From Eutreptiella sp. 'Long Island Sound 2002' (taxonomy: Eukaryota; Euglenozoa; Euglenophyceae; Eutreptiales; Eutreptiaceae): DNA of 64,000 bases. Shown piece after piece: positions 45,100 through 54,252 of this stretch (positions are counted from its first letter, which is position 1; each line of letters begins with the position of its first letter). Location of the stretch: the NCBI GenBank assembly GCA_964036045.1, contig OZ038395.1, forward strand, positions 8,785,547 through 8,849,546, given 5' to 3'. The notes under the pieces were generated by a model, which was given only the letters and a program-made list of their open reading frames with translations, searched no databases and was not told the origin of the DNA. A program made the translations under genes and the position numbers.

Positions 45100-45390
45100 A
45101 TGAGATTCTTCAACGAGGAAGGCCAGCAAGCTGGAGACTTCGCCAGAGAAGCAGCGAGCAGGAGGCCATCAAGCAGGAGACTTCATCCGAGAACGCCAGC
45201 GCGTGAGATGCTTTGCCTGAGAAGCCCAGCGAACAGGAGACTTCGCCGGAAAAGCCGAGGGAGCACGAGACTTTGCCGGAGAAGGCCAGCGAGGAGGAGA
45301 CTTCGTCCCAGAACGCCAGCGCGTGAGATGCTTCGCCGACGAAGGCCAGCGAGCAGGAGACTTCGCCCGGAGAAGGCCATGGCGTGAGAC
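45100..45390. repeat. Degenerate tandem repeat of about 30 bp
   Basis: Units close to GAGAAGGCCAGCGAGCAGG followed by AGACTTCGCCG repeat about eight times with divergence. One plus-strand frame reads variants of EKPSEQETSP broken by stops at NASA-stop-DA, another is Arg-rich and open. Either a decayed repetitive coding exon or a minisatellite. Confidence 0.55.
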
Positions 45391-46190
45391 GGGACTATCG
45401 TGACAGAGACAAGCAGAGCACGCCTTCTGTGGGTGTGTCTGCTCCGTGTTTTTGTCTTTGTCTTCGGTAGCTTTTGTTTGTCTTCGTTCCTTTTCGTTTC
45501 TGCCGTCATTCTCGTAGATCTGATTTTGTCATCTGATTGTTCGAGTTTGTACCTGTGCTGTGGAGAGCTCTGAGACGTGTAGCATTGCACTGACATACGT
45601 GCTTGTTTTTGTTTTCACCCTTCGTTAGTTTTTTGCATCTTGTGGACTGCTTGGTCTAGGTCTCTGTCGTGGCAGATTGTGTTGTTTGCCATCTAATTGC
45701 GACTTCGGATTGTTTTGTTTCGCCATGATTGCGTGGCTTGTGTTACTTGCTCTCGTTTTCGTTTGCTTTTGTGTTCTGCTGTCAGGCGTGTATTGTTCTC
45801 TCCTCTTTGGTCTCTGCAGGCAAGACAACGTAAACTTTAGAAGTGTGGAGAGGAGGAGTTTAATATTTCCAGTTTTGTACCGTCAGTGTATTTGAAGTAC
45901 TCACAAGTGTTGAAAAAACATAACCCACATGCTGCTTGTGGAAGTGCTGTGTGGTCTTTGCCGTGATGGCCGCAGTTTTTGAATGAGATTTTGTGTTATT
46001 TTGCTTTTGGCCTTTGAGCTTGTTTGAGGCACAGTGAATAGACTCAAATTGCCATGTGGTTTGCAGGTGCCATTGGACAGTGTTTTAAGAGGCGAGTGCC
46101 CACGGCTTACCCTCAGTGGGCAGTGTGGTCGCACAGGAAACCAACTCTCAAAGCTTCTCAATTTGAGCCACCGGGCGTAATTGTTTCAAA
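45391..46190. other. Non-coding stretch
   Basis: T-rich plus strand, especially 45420-45900. No supported gene, RNA or element border seen. Confidence 0.4.
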
Positions 46191-46204
46191 ATCGATTATT
46201 TTGA

Positions 46205-46345
46205 TGGCAACAATCAGAAAAAACTGATTATTTGAAGGGGCAATAATCGGAACAATCGGTTATTTTTTGCAAAACGATCGGACAAAACTGATTATTTGAA
46301 GGGGCAATAATCGGAACAATCGGTTATTTTTTGCAAAACGATCGG
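46205..46345. repeat. Two tandem 62-65-bp repeats
   Basis: A unit running from AAACTGATTATTTGAAGGGG to GCAAAACGATCGGA occurs twice in a row, followed by the start of a third. It carries ATCGG and CGGTTATTTTTT words also found near 44745-44830. Confidence 0.75.
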
Positions 46346-46961
46346 AAAAAACTGATTATTTTTTTTGAAAGCAATTCTGAACCTTACCCATACATTCCTG
46401 AAACGGCCTTTCTCACAGATTTGAAAAAGTATACACATACCCCCCCCCCCCCCAAGGGAACGATATTTTGGCGCATCGGGCGAAAAGTTCAAAAACTCCG
46501 GGAAGAATCCCAAAATCCACCGAGTTGGCGCACCATGAATGTCCCCGAGAGATATGCATACCAGGTGGAGCGCTTTGTGACCTGTGTGGGCCCCTGCAAA
46601 TGAAATGTCCCCGAGCCCATCCCTGTACGGTGGTGCCGCTCAGGTTCACAAACATGATGTGTCTTTTCTCCTCGGGTCCCTCTGGATCGATGCCGTCCAC
46701 CACCGCCGCGGGGCCAGCCAGGCGCCGGTCCCAATCGTGGTGGTCCTGGGGAGCAATCCGAGCACTTGGCTGCTTGGCAACCGGAATGTCTTCCGGGTTT
46801 CCGACAGTGCTGAGAGCTGCACCGAGGAGCCCCTCGCGGCTGCCGGCAACTGCTTCGGCAAGTACGCCTCCTACGACATGACGTGGCAGGTGGCAGAGAG
46901 TTCTGCCCGATTTATTGTCTGCACGACCCCTTCAAGGGGTTGCGCCATATTACGTGGCTAC

Positions 46962-47390
46962 ACCCCTCTCCCCTTAAATCTAGCTAACAAGCATTAAGCA
47001 ACAAGCAAGCAAGCAGGCACTTCTCCTTTCCGTTTTGGCCATTGCTCCGCCGCATCACTCCGGGCTCTACTCAACTCTAGCCATCCTACAGCCTAGGTGG
47101 TGGCCTTGCCAAATGCAAGTTTTGAGCCAAAACTCACCGGTGCATGGCGCCCCGGGGCGGGGGAGGGGGGGGCAAACACAGGAGGTGCCCTCCCAAAACT
47201 GCGTATTTGGTGCCCCAAAATAGCCTTTTTTGGCCCAAAACGGCCCTGAATCCGACTCAAAACGGCCAAACAAAGGCAACCAGTTCGTACACTCCACGTG
47301 CGCCTGGATTGCCCCGTTACCAAGGGCCCTTTCTTGCCCTCTAGCTCCACAATATGTTCGAGAAACGGCCCAAAAATCCCCAAAAATGGC
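46962..47390 (+). repeat. Dispersed repeat, plus-strand copy
   Basis: About 430 bp similar in inverted orientation to 60330-60775. Shared landmarks are TACACCCCTCTCCCCTTAAA, the GCAAG-rich tract, GCCTTGCCAAAT, the palindromic GGCGCCCCGGGGCG, and GCCCTCTAGCTCCAC. No open frame is conserved. Family unknown. Confidence 0.75.
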
Positions 47391-47641
47391 CTGAATGTGC
47401 GCTGTTTGTGTCAAACACGCCCCAAACCAAGAACGTCGGGCCGTATCTTGGGCTTAGACTATGTGGCTCAAACCAAATTCCTAGGGCACCTAGTCCACCC
47501 GCAAACCCCCACTTTTTGTGGTTTCCAAGCCTCAGATTCGCCAAATGAGACGCCTAGACCCCCGTACCAGCGGTCACTTGCTGGAGCCGGAGGGCAGCAC
47601 AGTGGAGCCCGCGCACAGTTGGGGCCAACGGTGGGTCCACG

Positions 47642-48086
47642 GTGGTTCTGGGCGTCCCGTCTCGCAGAGTCGGACAATCCCGGGGTGTCGACCATTGCAT
47701 TACAGCCCTCAGGGTCGCCCCTAGGAGACATGCACTGCGGATTGTGACAGACAACAAGTATGTGTATGATGGTATTTTGAAGCACCTCCGGTGCTGGAGG
47801 CCGCGGAGGGGGACCGTTTTTGAACTCTAACCTCTGGCTGCAACTGCACACGGAGGTTGATGCACGGGTAGTGCCCACCCTGTGGCGCCATGCATATAGT
47901 CACATTGGGATCTGTGGGAATGAACGTGCTGATGAGCTGGTCAACCAGCGCTGGTTAGCACATCCCCTTAGGCGCCAGCTTCTGCGTGACCCGGCTGCGG
48001 CAGCGGGTAGACCGCTAGTTGTGGTGCGCACGGCATGCAAGGCACAGCAGCCGGCTCGCCTTTGGCGCCCTGTACCTCCCTTTTGA
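47642..48086 (+). pseudogene. RNase H C-terminal fragment of a retroelement, frameshifted
   Basis: First frame encodes LRIVTDNKYVYDGILKHL (47735-47800 region), second frame, after a shift near 47820, encodes HIGICGNERADELVNQ (about 47905-47945). These match the second catalytic Asp region and the H...GNExAD end of RNase H in non-LTR elements. The fragment is cut off at the left border of the piggyBac-type element (48121). Confidence 0.6.
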
Positions 48087-48120
48087 TTCTGTTTGACGGG
48101 TATACCGTGCCCTATGATAG

Positions 48121-48138
48121 ATATTCCTTTATCTAGGG
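48121..48138 (+). repeat. Left terminal inverted repeat
   Basis: ATATTCCTTTATCTAGGG, exact inverse complement of 54235-54252, followed at once by GGTAACA repeats. Confidence 0.75.
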
Positions 48139-48650
48139 CGGTAACAGGGTCAAATTTGGGGTAACAGGTCATTTTTTTCAAGTTGGGTTATATGGGGGTT
48201 TTTTGAGGTGCCGGACCTTGGTAACATAGTGTCACCCTCTCATTCAACACATGTGACAGGAAGAATTGCAAAGTTTGCCTTTTTGTGCTTGTTGTTACCG
48301 CAAATGTGTTACCTGCCTGTCGTGTGTTCTGCTGCAAGCCTTGAGTTTCGCGGTAACAGGTATACGGGGTAACACCCTAGCGGTTACATCAGCGGTAACA
48401 ACAACCAAATGGGCAGAGGTGCAATAATAATTGAAAATAAAATTCCCTCAAGAAAACGCGACCTTCACGACCCTGTCAGTTTGATCGTAACACCCTTGCA
48501 CTCCACAATGAATTTTTTTGTCTTGATTTGACGTGCCTATTTCTTGCAAACCTAAAATTGTGCTCAATAGAGCGGCAGAGGCATCTCTCCCTCTGGGTAA
48601 CAATTTTCCTGGGTAACAGGTCAGCGGTTACACCTGCGGTAACACTACAC
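48139..48650. repeat. GTAAC repeat cluster, left end
   Basis: Subterminal region with GGTAACA or GGTTACA at about 48140, 48160, 48220, 48350, 48370, 48390, 48400, 48595, 48615, 48628 and 48640, some inverted (GTTACC near 48293 and 48308). Non-coding. Confidence 0.8.
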
Positions 48651-48690
48651 ATGCCAATCATGTCCCATTAGGGCCCTGTTTTTCCTCATT

Positions 48691-51600
48691 ATGCCCCTTC
48701 CACCGGTTCCGAAGAAGTTTCACAAGGAGCTGACTGCCGGATCGACGCTGTACAGTGTCCGCTGGGGTGATGTTGCCCGTGCCGGGGCTCCTGTGGTCCT
48801 TCAGGTATCCCCTTTGCACCATTGCTTGGTGTGCCCTGTTTTCAACGGGTTGGGTAACACGTACCTGTTACCGGTTACACACGTGGTAACACCCCACATT
48901 CTTACTGCACTTACTTTCCTTGCAGTTGAAGGCCAAGAAACAAGGCCAGCCCAACTTTGTTTGCGGCTGGGTTTCCAAGGGCAGCCATTCGGCCCTGACC
49001 ATGAAGACGGCGTTGGCCTACGACGTTGATGAGGGGGAATGTCTGGACATCCAGACCCTCCACGGGCCAGTGACCTTTCAGGCAAAGGAGTGTGGGAACA
49101 CCTGGGGATTTTACAAAGGGGGGCAAGAGAAGGGCAGGGGCAAGGAGGTGCAGGCAACAGGCAGTGGCAGTCATTCAGCAGCAGCCAGCAAAGCCCCCAC
49201 CAAATCAGCCTTGAAGCCCCCAAGACAGACCCGAACACTCACCCCAGCTTCAGTTGCAGCCAAGGCAGTCCGGCAGAGGTCCCAAGTGGATGTTGACAGG
49301 GAGGTGGACAGTGATGATGATGATGATGACCAGGGACCAGGGACTGACGAGGAGGTGGTGGTCCAGGAGGAAGGAACCCCTGAGGAGGACGAACCAGTAC
49401 CACAAACCAAGGGGAAAACAAAAAAGGCGAAAGGGAAGGCGGCACACCCCAGTTTTATGTTTACCGGGCCGGCTTCTGGTGGGGCAAAGTCCATCTCTGC
49501 CCGCCCCACAAGGGCAGAAAAAACTCTTACTTCAACAACCTACCTACAACACCTTGAACGGGCGAAGTCCCATGTCAGGGAAGAGTTGGGGTCCAGCCTC
49601 AAACAGGTTGCAACCCACTACCAGCAGTGTCTGGGGGTGACAGGTGCGGCCATTGTGGCTGAAGATGGGACCCCCCTCAACGCGGCCGAAGACCCCAGAG
49701 CCACAAGTGCAAGAAGAAGAGAAAGCTTTGGATGGGCACTGACTGGAAGGTGTGTGGTTCGTGTTACCCTGGTAACGGGTCAACGGTTACACACGTGGTA
49801 ACAGCACATTGGTATGTCTAACTGCCATCTCACTGTTCCCCGCTGTGTTCCCATGTAGGTTGGGAATCGCCATCCCTGTCATGGTGAACCGAATTGGGGC
49901 TCGAGGGGCACACACCGGAGCTTCCCCGACGTGCCTGGATCGGCTGAAGCAGAAGTGGCGGGACGAGATGGGGACCGAGGGGTTGCTCAATGATGATGAA
50001 GCGCGAACTGAAGCATGTATGTTGCCTTTTCCTGCTGGGTAACGTAAATCGCGGGTAACAGGACAAGGGTTACATGGGTGGTAACACTGTGTGTCAGGTT
50101 TTTGTGTCCGGGTAACACTTTTCCCGGGTAACAGGTCATCGGTTACATGGGTGGTAACACTGTGTGTCAGGTTTTTGTGTCCGGGTAACACTTTTCCCGG
50201 GTAACAGGTCATCGGTTACATGGGTGGTAACACTGTGTGTCAGGTTTTTGCTCCCGGGTAACATGCTTTGCACTCTTTGTCACAGTGAATTTGCTGCTGG
50301 TGGAGCTCAGCTGCGACGGGTGCTCTGCCCTCAAGGACGTGGAGGATGATGATGCCGAAGCCCCGAAGAGGCAGCCGGAGAGGCTGGGGGAGGGCCCCAC
50401 GGCAGCGCAGCTCAAGGGAGGCCCCGAGAAAGCCCACAAAACTGAAAGTGCATACTCAGGTATGGTGTTGCAATCTTGGGGTGTTGCACTAACTGACCTA
50501 CTTACATACAAATGCAATTGTCTGTAATAATATTCTCTGTCTGCAGGTTTGTCCAACCTGGAGAAACTCCGTGCAGGCCTGCAGAGTGGTCCCAGTATCC
50601 CCGGGTCACTGCAGCTGCGGACCCAGGACCTGGCGGACCTCAGTCAGGAAGACCTCGATGCCAGGATTGTTCAAACCTGGCGCCACATCGGGGTCATGCT
50701 GCATCTGAGGTCCACCCACAAGAGCCCACCCCCACTGGATCTGCCTGGCCAATGGCGTCCATGTCTGGTTGGGACCCTCCAGGAACAGCAGGAGAGGCTG
50801 CAGAGGTACAAGCGGAAGTACCACAAGGTCAGGGATATGCACCCAGGTGATGAGTTTGGCAGTGCAACCAGCAGCAGTGACAGCCAGGAGAGTGAGGGGG
50901 CCAGGATGCGGAGGAAGCAGCGGAACAAGCACAAGAGGGTGCGGAGGCGGGCCCGCGAGGAGGAGGCGCGGCAGCGGCTGGAGGCAGAGCGGAACGCGCT
51001 TCTGGCGAGGGTGCAGGCAATGGAAGTGGAGGCCAGACCACCAAGCCTTGGTATGTTTTTTGTGCTCTGTTGCTGCTGGGTAACAAAAATTCCCAACGGT
51101 TACACACGCGGTAACACTTTCCAAAGCCTGGGTAACAACAATTCTGGGTAACACTCCAACGGTTACACACGCGGTAACACTTTCGAAAGCCTGGGTAACA
51201 AAAATTCTGGGTAACACTCCAACGGTTACACACGCGGTAACACTTTCGAAAGCCTGGGTAACAAAAAATCTGGGTAACACCCCATCGGTTACACACGCGG
51301 TAACACTTTCGAAAGCCCGGGTAACAGAAATTCTGCGTGTCTCTCTATGTTTTCAGGTGAAGCAGGCAAGCGGGAAAAGCCCTACTCACCCCTGACGGCG
51401 AGGGAGTTGAGCAGCGGGGAGCAGGCTGCCCATGCGGAGGACCCCAAGGCCGAGGAGGAACTCAAGGCCAAGGAAGACGCCTGGACCGAGGCCGGGGAAG
51501 AAGGATCCACCCCATCGGCAACCGTGGACGACAAAGTGGTGGTGTGCGCAGTGCCTTCCATTGACATGACATGCGCACAATGCGTAGAAAACGTAGCAAT

Positions 51601-51865
51601 CGTGCATCCGTTTTTGACACAGGTGTACTCGCCACCACCGGCCCTGGGGGCACCGCTGCTCACGCAGGATGAGGATGCTGGCGACACCGGTCGGGATCCT
51701 GGACTGGAGATGCCTTCCAGCTCCGGGAGTCTCCCGTATGGGTCCGACCCGAACAGGTACCGGCCCCAGGATCCACCACCCCAGCCACCGCCCCAGCCTA
51801 CGCCTTCGGAGACACCGGGTGAGGAGCATCCATTGACAGGGGCCGACGATGAGACGCCGATGTGA
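48691..51865 (+). CDS. Six-exon gene of unknown function inside the piggyBac-type element
   Basis: Exons 48691-48804, 48926-49749, 49859-50016, 50286-50459, 50547-51050 and 51357-51865, all introns GT-AG. Coding length is 2283 bp, exactly 761 codons with stop, and phases join in frame at every junction, which strongly supports the model. The 760-residue product begins MPLPPVPKKFHKELTAG. Residues about 39-110 look globular (CGWVSKGSHSALTMKTALAYD). A long Asp/Glu stretch and Lys-rich patches follow (about 175-240), then a predicted helical Arg/Glu-rich segment in exon 5 (RRKQRNKHKRVRRRAREE) and an acidic, Pro-rich C-terminus with CAQC. No family recognised. The charge pattern suggests a nuclear, DNA- or chromatin-associated protein; this is inference. 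Four of the five introns hold GTAAC arrays; the fourth (50460-50546) does not. Confidence 0.72.
48805..48925 (+). other. Intron 1 with GTAAC repeat
   Basis: GTATCC...TTGCAG. Contains GGGTAACACG, GTTACCGGTTACAC and GTGGTAACACC at 48851-48893. Confidence 0.75.
49750..49858 (+). other. Intron 2 with GTAAC repeat
   Basis: GTGTGT...ATGTAG, containing GTTACCCTGGTAACGGG and CGGTTACACACGTGGTAACA at about 49763-49804. Confidence 0.75.
50017..50285 (+). other. Intron 3 with tandem GTAAC repeats
   Basis: GTATGT...TCACAG. Units of about 69-70 bp each pair GGGTAACA with GGTTACATGGGTGGTAACAC, at about 50037-50265, almost perfectly repeated. Confidence 0.8.
51051..51356 (+). other. Intron 5 with four tandem GTAAC units
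   Basis: GTATGT...TTTCAG. Four units of about 64 bp with GGGTAACA, GGGTAACACTCCAACGG, GGTTACACACGCGGTAACAC and TTTCGAAAGCC. TTTCGAAA is itself palindromic. Confidence 0.85.
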
Positions 51866-51924
51866 TGATGTGCAAGGGTGTGTTTCTTTATTTGTACCCT
51901 TGGTTTTGTGAATGGGGCAGTGTG

Positions 51925-52300
51925 GTGACACGTTACCCGGGTAACACCCCAGGGGTTACATGGGCGGTAACACACAGGTATTCACCTCTGGGGGTATGGC
52001 AACACGTTACCCGGGTAACACCCCAACGGTTACATGCGTGGTAACATCGTTCAGCAATGATCCTCTGTTGTTCTCAGGCCCAAAAGTGAGTGGCGGAGAC
52101 TCTGGATCGTGGACGTGATTGCGAGGAAGGCATGGACTTCACGGACTGATGCATCGGCGACGTCGGATGGGGTCTTTTTATTTTGATCAGGCCTGTTGTG
52201 GCCTCTATGTTCTTATTATGTCAGTGGTGAATGTTACCACCCTTGTATCCCAGTTGCCAGTTACCCAGTTACCAGGGGTGTTACCCCGACGTCCTCATTC
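51925..52300. repeat. GTAAC repeat cluster between the two genes
   Basis: Two units with the palindrome GTTACCCGGGTAAC plus GGTTACATG and GGTAACA (about 51930-52050), then inverted forms (GTTACC, TTACCAGG, GTTACC) at about 52235-52290, just upstream of the transposase gene. Confidence 0.8.
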
Positions 52301-52405
52301 TTTCCTTCTAGCTTTGCCTCGGGGTTCAGGGGTAATTCGTGAACGATGTGCACGTGTGCAAGGGGGGGGGGTGTTTTCCTGTCCACCCATTTTCCCACAG
52401 CCACC

Positions 52406-53788
52406 ATGCCCATCCGACCCAGCCGGCGTCCATTGCGGAGAGCAATGGTGTTCGAACGAAGGGGACTACCCCCCAAGCATGTGAGAGGGGCCCTATCAGC
52501 AGCTACTCTTGGGGGACATCCCAAAAAGAAGTATGCCACCATTACCGAGGCCATGGATGACATGTTTAAACCAATCCTGCGGTGCCTGAGTGAGGCGTTG
52601 GAAAAAAATGGGGCCAGCGAATTGATACCCAAGCTCACCAACTACATCCTATTCAGGGTTATGCTGGGGATGTGGCGACCAAGACGAGTCGATGATGTAT
52701 GGCATCCCACAGCTTTGTGTGCACACAAAGGCTTGGCCTCCCTATTAACCAGGGAGGAGTATTATAAAATACACCGCCTGTCCAATTGTGGTACTGCAGA
52801 GCTCCTTGAGGCTATTAATGCCCATTGGTCCAGCCTGTGGGTATGGGGGTGGGCTGCCGCAGGGGATGAATCCATTGTCCCCCACAAGGGGAAAAGGGCT
52901 GGACCCATGCGGCAGTTCATCCCCAGAAAACCGCATAGCACAGGCATTAAATTGTATGTCCTGGGTGACTCAGTGCACCCTTTTATAACTGATATTTTTT
53001 TGTATGCAGGCAAAAGGGTCAGGGTCTTCCGGGATCACCCCCAGGTGGCTGGCCCTCGGACTGCCCGGGAGATGGTACACCGATGGGCTGACCTACTCCC
53101 TACTCGCACTGCAATTGTGTGCGACTCATACTTTGGAAGCCACCAAGTGGCAAACCAAATGGCACAGCGTCAGCAACCCTTCTTGTTCCTATGCAAAAGG
53201 GATCAGGAAGGGGTTTCCCTGGCTGGGGATAGTATGCGACCCTCCATTGCAGCAGAAACGTATGTCAAAGGAGGCAAGTATAGCCTCCATGTCTACAAAA
53301 ACCCAAAAGTGGGTAGCAAACCACCACGTGTGGTTCCATTTCTGTCCAACTGTGAGTTCGACAATGAGTGGGTGCGCCACAGAGGTGGTTATGAGCTCCC
53401 ACCTGTTGTGGCTGCATACAGGCAGCTAGCCAACGGTGTTGACAGTGCCAATCAAATGGCACTAGAACACCGTGAGACAGGCAGATTCAAGAGTTGGACC
53501 CGTGCCTTGAAGGCTTTCTTGTTTAGGTACGCGATTGTAAATACCTTTACAGTCTGCCGACTCCAAGGTTTGATACCCAAAAAGAAATCCCTTTGGGACT
53601 TCCAATGGGATATTTTGGAAAAGTTTGTCTCCCCTGGGCACGCTGTGCACACGCCGGTGCTTGTAGATACCCGAGGCACTTGCAAAGTATGCAAGGGGCG
53701 CACTTGGTTCAAGTGTGCTCATTGCGATGTGCATTTGCACTCCTACAGTGGTTGTTTCCAGAAGTGGCATTCAGAACTGAAAGTTTGA
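52406..53788 (+). CDS. piggyBac-type DDD transposase
   Basis: 460 residues from an ATG in ideal context (CCACCATG) five bases after a likely 3' splice site (TTTTCCCACAG), so an upstream non-coding exon is probable; an in-frame ATG at 52346 lies before that site and is less likely. The DDE_Tnp_1_7-type core shows the catalytic Asp residues in GDESIVPHKGKR (about residue 155), IVCDSYFGSHQVANQM (about 235) and NGVDSANQMAL (about 345). A C-terminal Cys/His domain (CKVCKGRTWFKCAHCDVHLH) matches the cysteine-rich DNA-binding end of piggyBac transposases. The frame is intact from start to TGA, so the enzyme could be functional. It would bind the element ends and excise and reinsert the element. Confidence 0.88.
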   Translation: MPIRPSRRPLRRAMVFERRGLPPKHVRGALSAATLGGHPKKKYATITEAMDDMFKPILRCLSEALEKNGASELIPKLTNYILFRVMLGMWRPRRVDDVWHPTALCAHKGLASLLTREEYYKIHRLSNCGTAELLEAINAHWSSLWVWGWAAAGDESIVPHKGKRAGPMRQFIPRKPHSTGIKLYVLGDSVHPFITDIFLYAGKRVRVFRDHPQVAGPRTAREMVHRWADLLPTRTAIVCDSYFGSHQVANQMAQRQQPFLFLCKRDQEGVSLAGDSMRPSIAAETYVKGGKYSLHVYKNPKVGSKPPRVVPFLSNCEFDNEWVRHRGGYELPPVVAAYRQLANGVDSANQMALEHRETGRFKSWTRALKAFLFRYAIVNTFTVCRLQGLIPKKKSLWDFQWDILEKFVSPGHAVHTPVLVDTRGTCKVCKGRTWFKCAHCDVHLHSYSGCFQKWHSELKV

Positions 53789-53879
53789 ACTCAGAAGAAA
53801 AAGCAGTCCTACGGCGCAGTGATACTTCTTGCAGGGCAGGGAGGGAAGGGACTATGTGTGCATGACGTTGTGCCCAGCC

Positions 53880-54150
53880 ACCATGGGGTAACTAAAACAA
53901 AGTGTGATGAAGGGGTTACATGAAAGGTAACACAGGGGGTAACTAATAGAGACAAAGTGGGATTGGAAGGGGGCATGGTTACCCGGGTAACACCCCAAGG
54001 GTTACAGCGGTGGTAACAAAAACAATTAACAACCAGAGCGCTCGGGTAACACATACATGTTACCGGTAACATAGGAAGTCCCTCAGGTAACACATTGGTA
54101 ACACCGTCGGTAACATGTGTTACCCAGGTAACAAGCATGTTACCCCGTTC
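53880..54150. repeat. GTAAC repeat cluster, right end
   Basis: At least ten GGTAACA, GGTTACA or GTTACC words between 53887 and 54145, including GTTACCCGGGTAACACC, separating the transposase gene from the right inverted repeat. Confidence 0.8.
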
Positions 54151-54234
54151 GAAAAATAAAAAAGGTCAAATATCTTCACCTGTTTTCTGGGGCAGAAATG
54201 GGTTACCCAGACCACATGGATCCCTGAGTACTAA

Positions 54235-54252
54235 CCCTAGATAAAGGAATAT
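54235..54252 (+). repeat. Right terminal inverted repeat
   Basis: CCCTAGATAAAGGAATAT, exact inverse complement of the left end. Confidence 0.75.

Larger units (their letters stand above)
48121..54252 (+). mobile_element. piggyBac-type DNA element with accessory spliced gene
   Basis: Perfect 18-bp inverted ends: ATATTCCTTTATCTAGGG at 48121-48138 and CCCTAGATAAAGGAATAT at 54235-54252. If the ATAT at each outer end is the target duplication, the element is 48125-54248 with 14-bp ends. Both genes are on the plus strand. Arrays of GGTAACA-type repeats occur only inside these borders, apart from one GGTAACA at 56290. TTAA, the usual piggyBac target, is not seen at the borders, and the CCCTAG motif points inward rather than outward, so borders are supported but not proven. 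Confidence 0.65.

Noticed and set aside
48139-54145. CRISPR-like array
   Set aside because: Repeats are short, spaced irregularly, partly inverted, located in spliceosomal introns of a eukaryotic element, and no cas genes are present.
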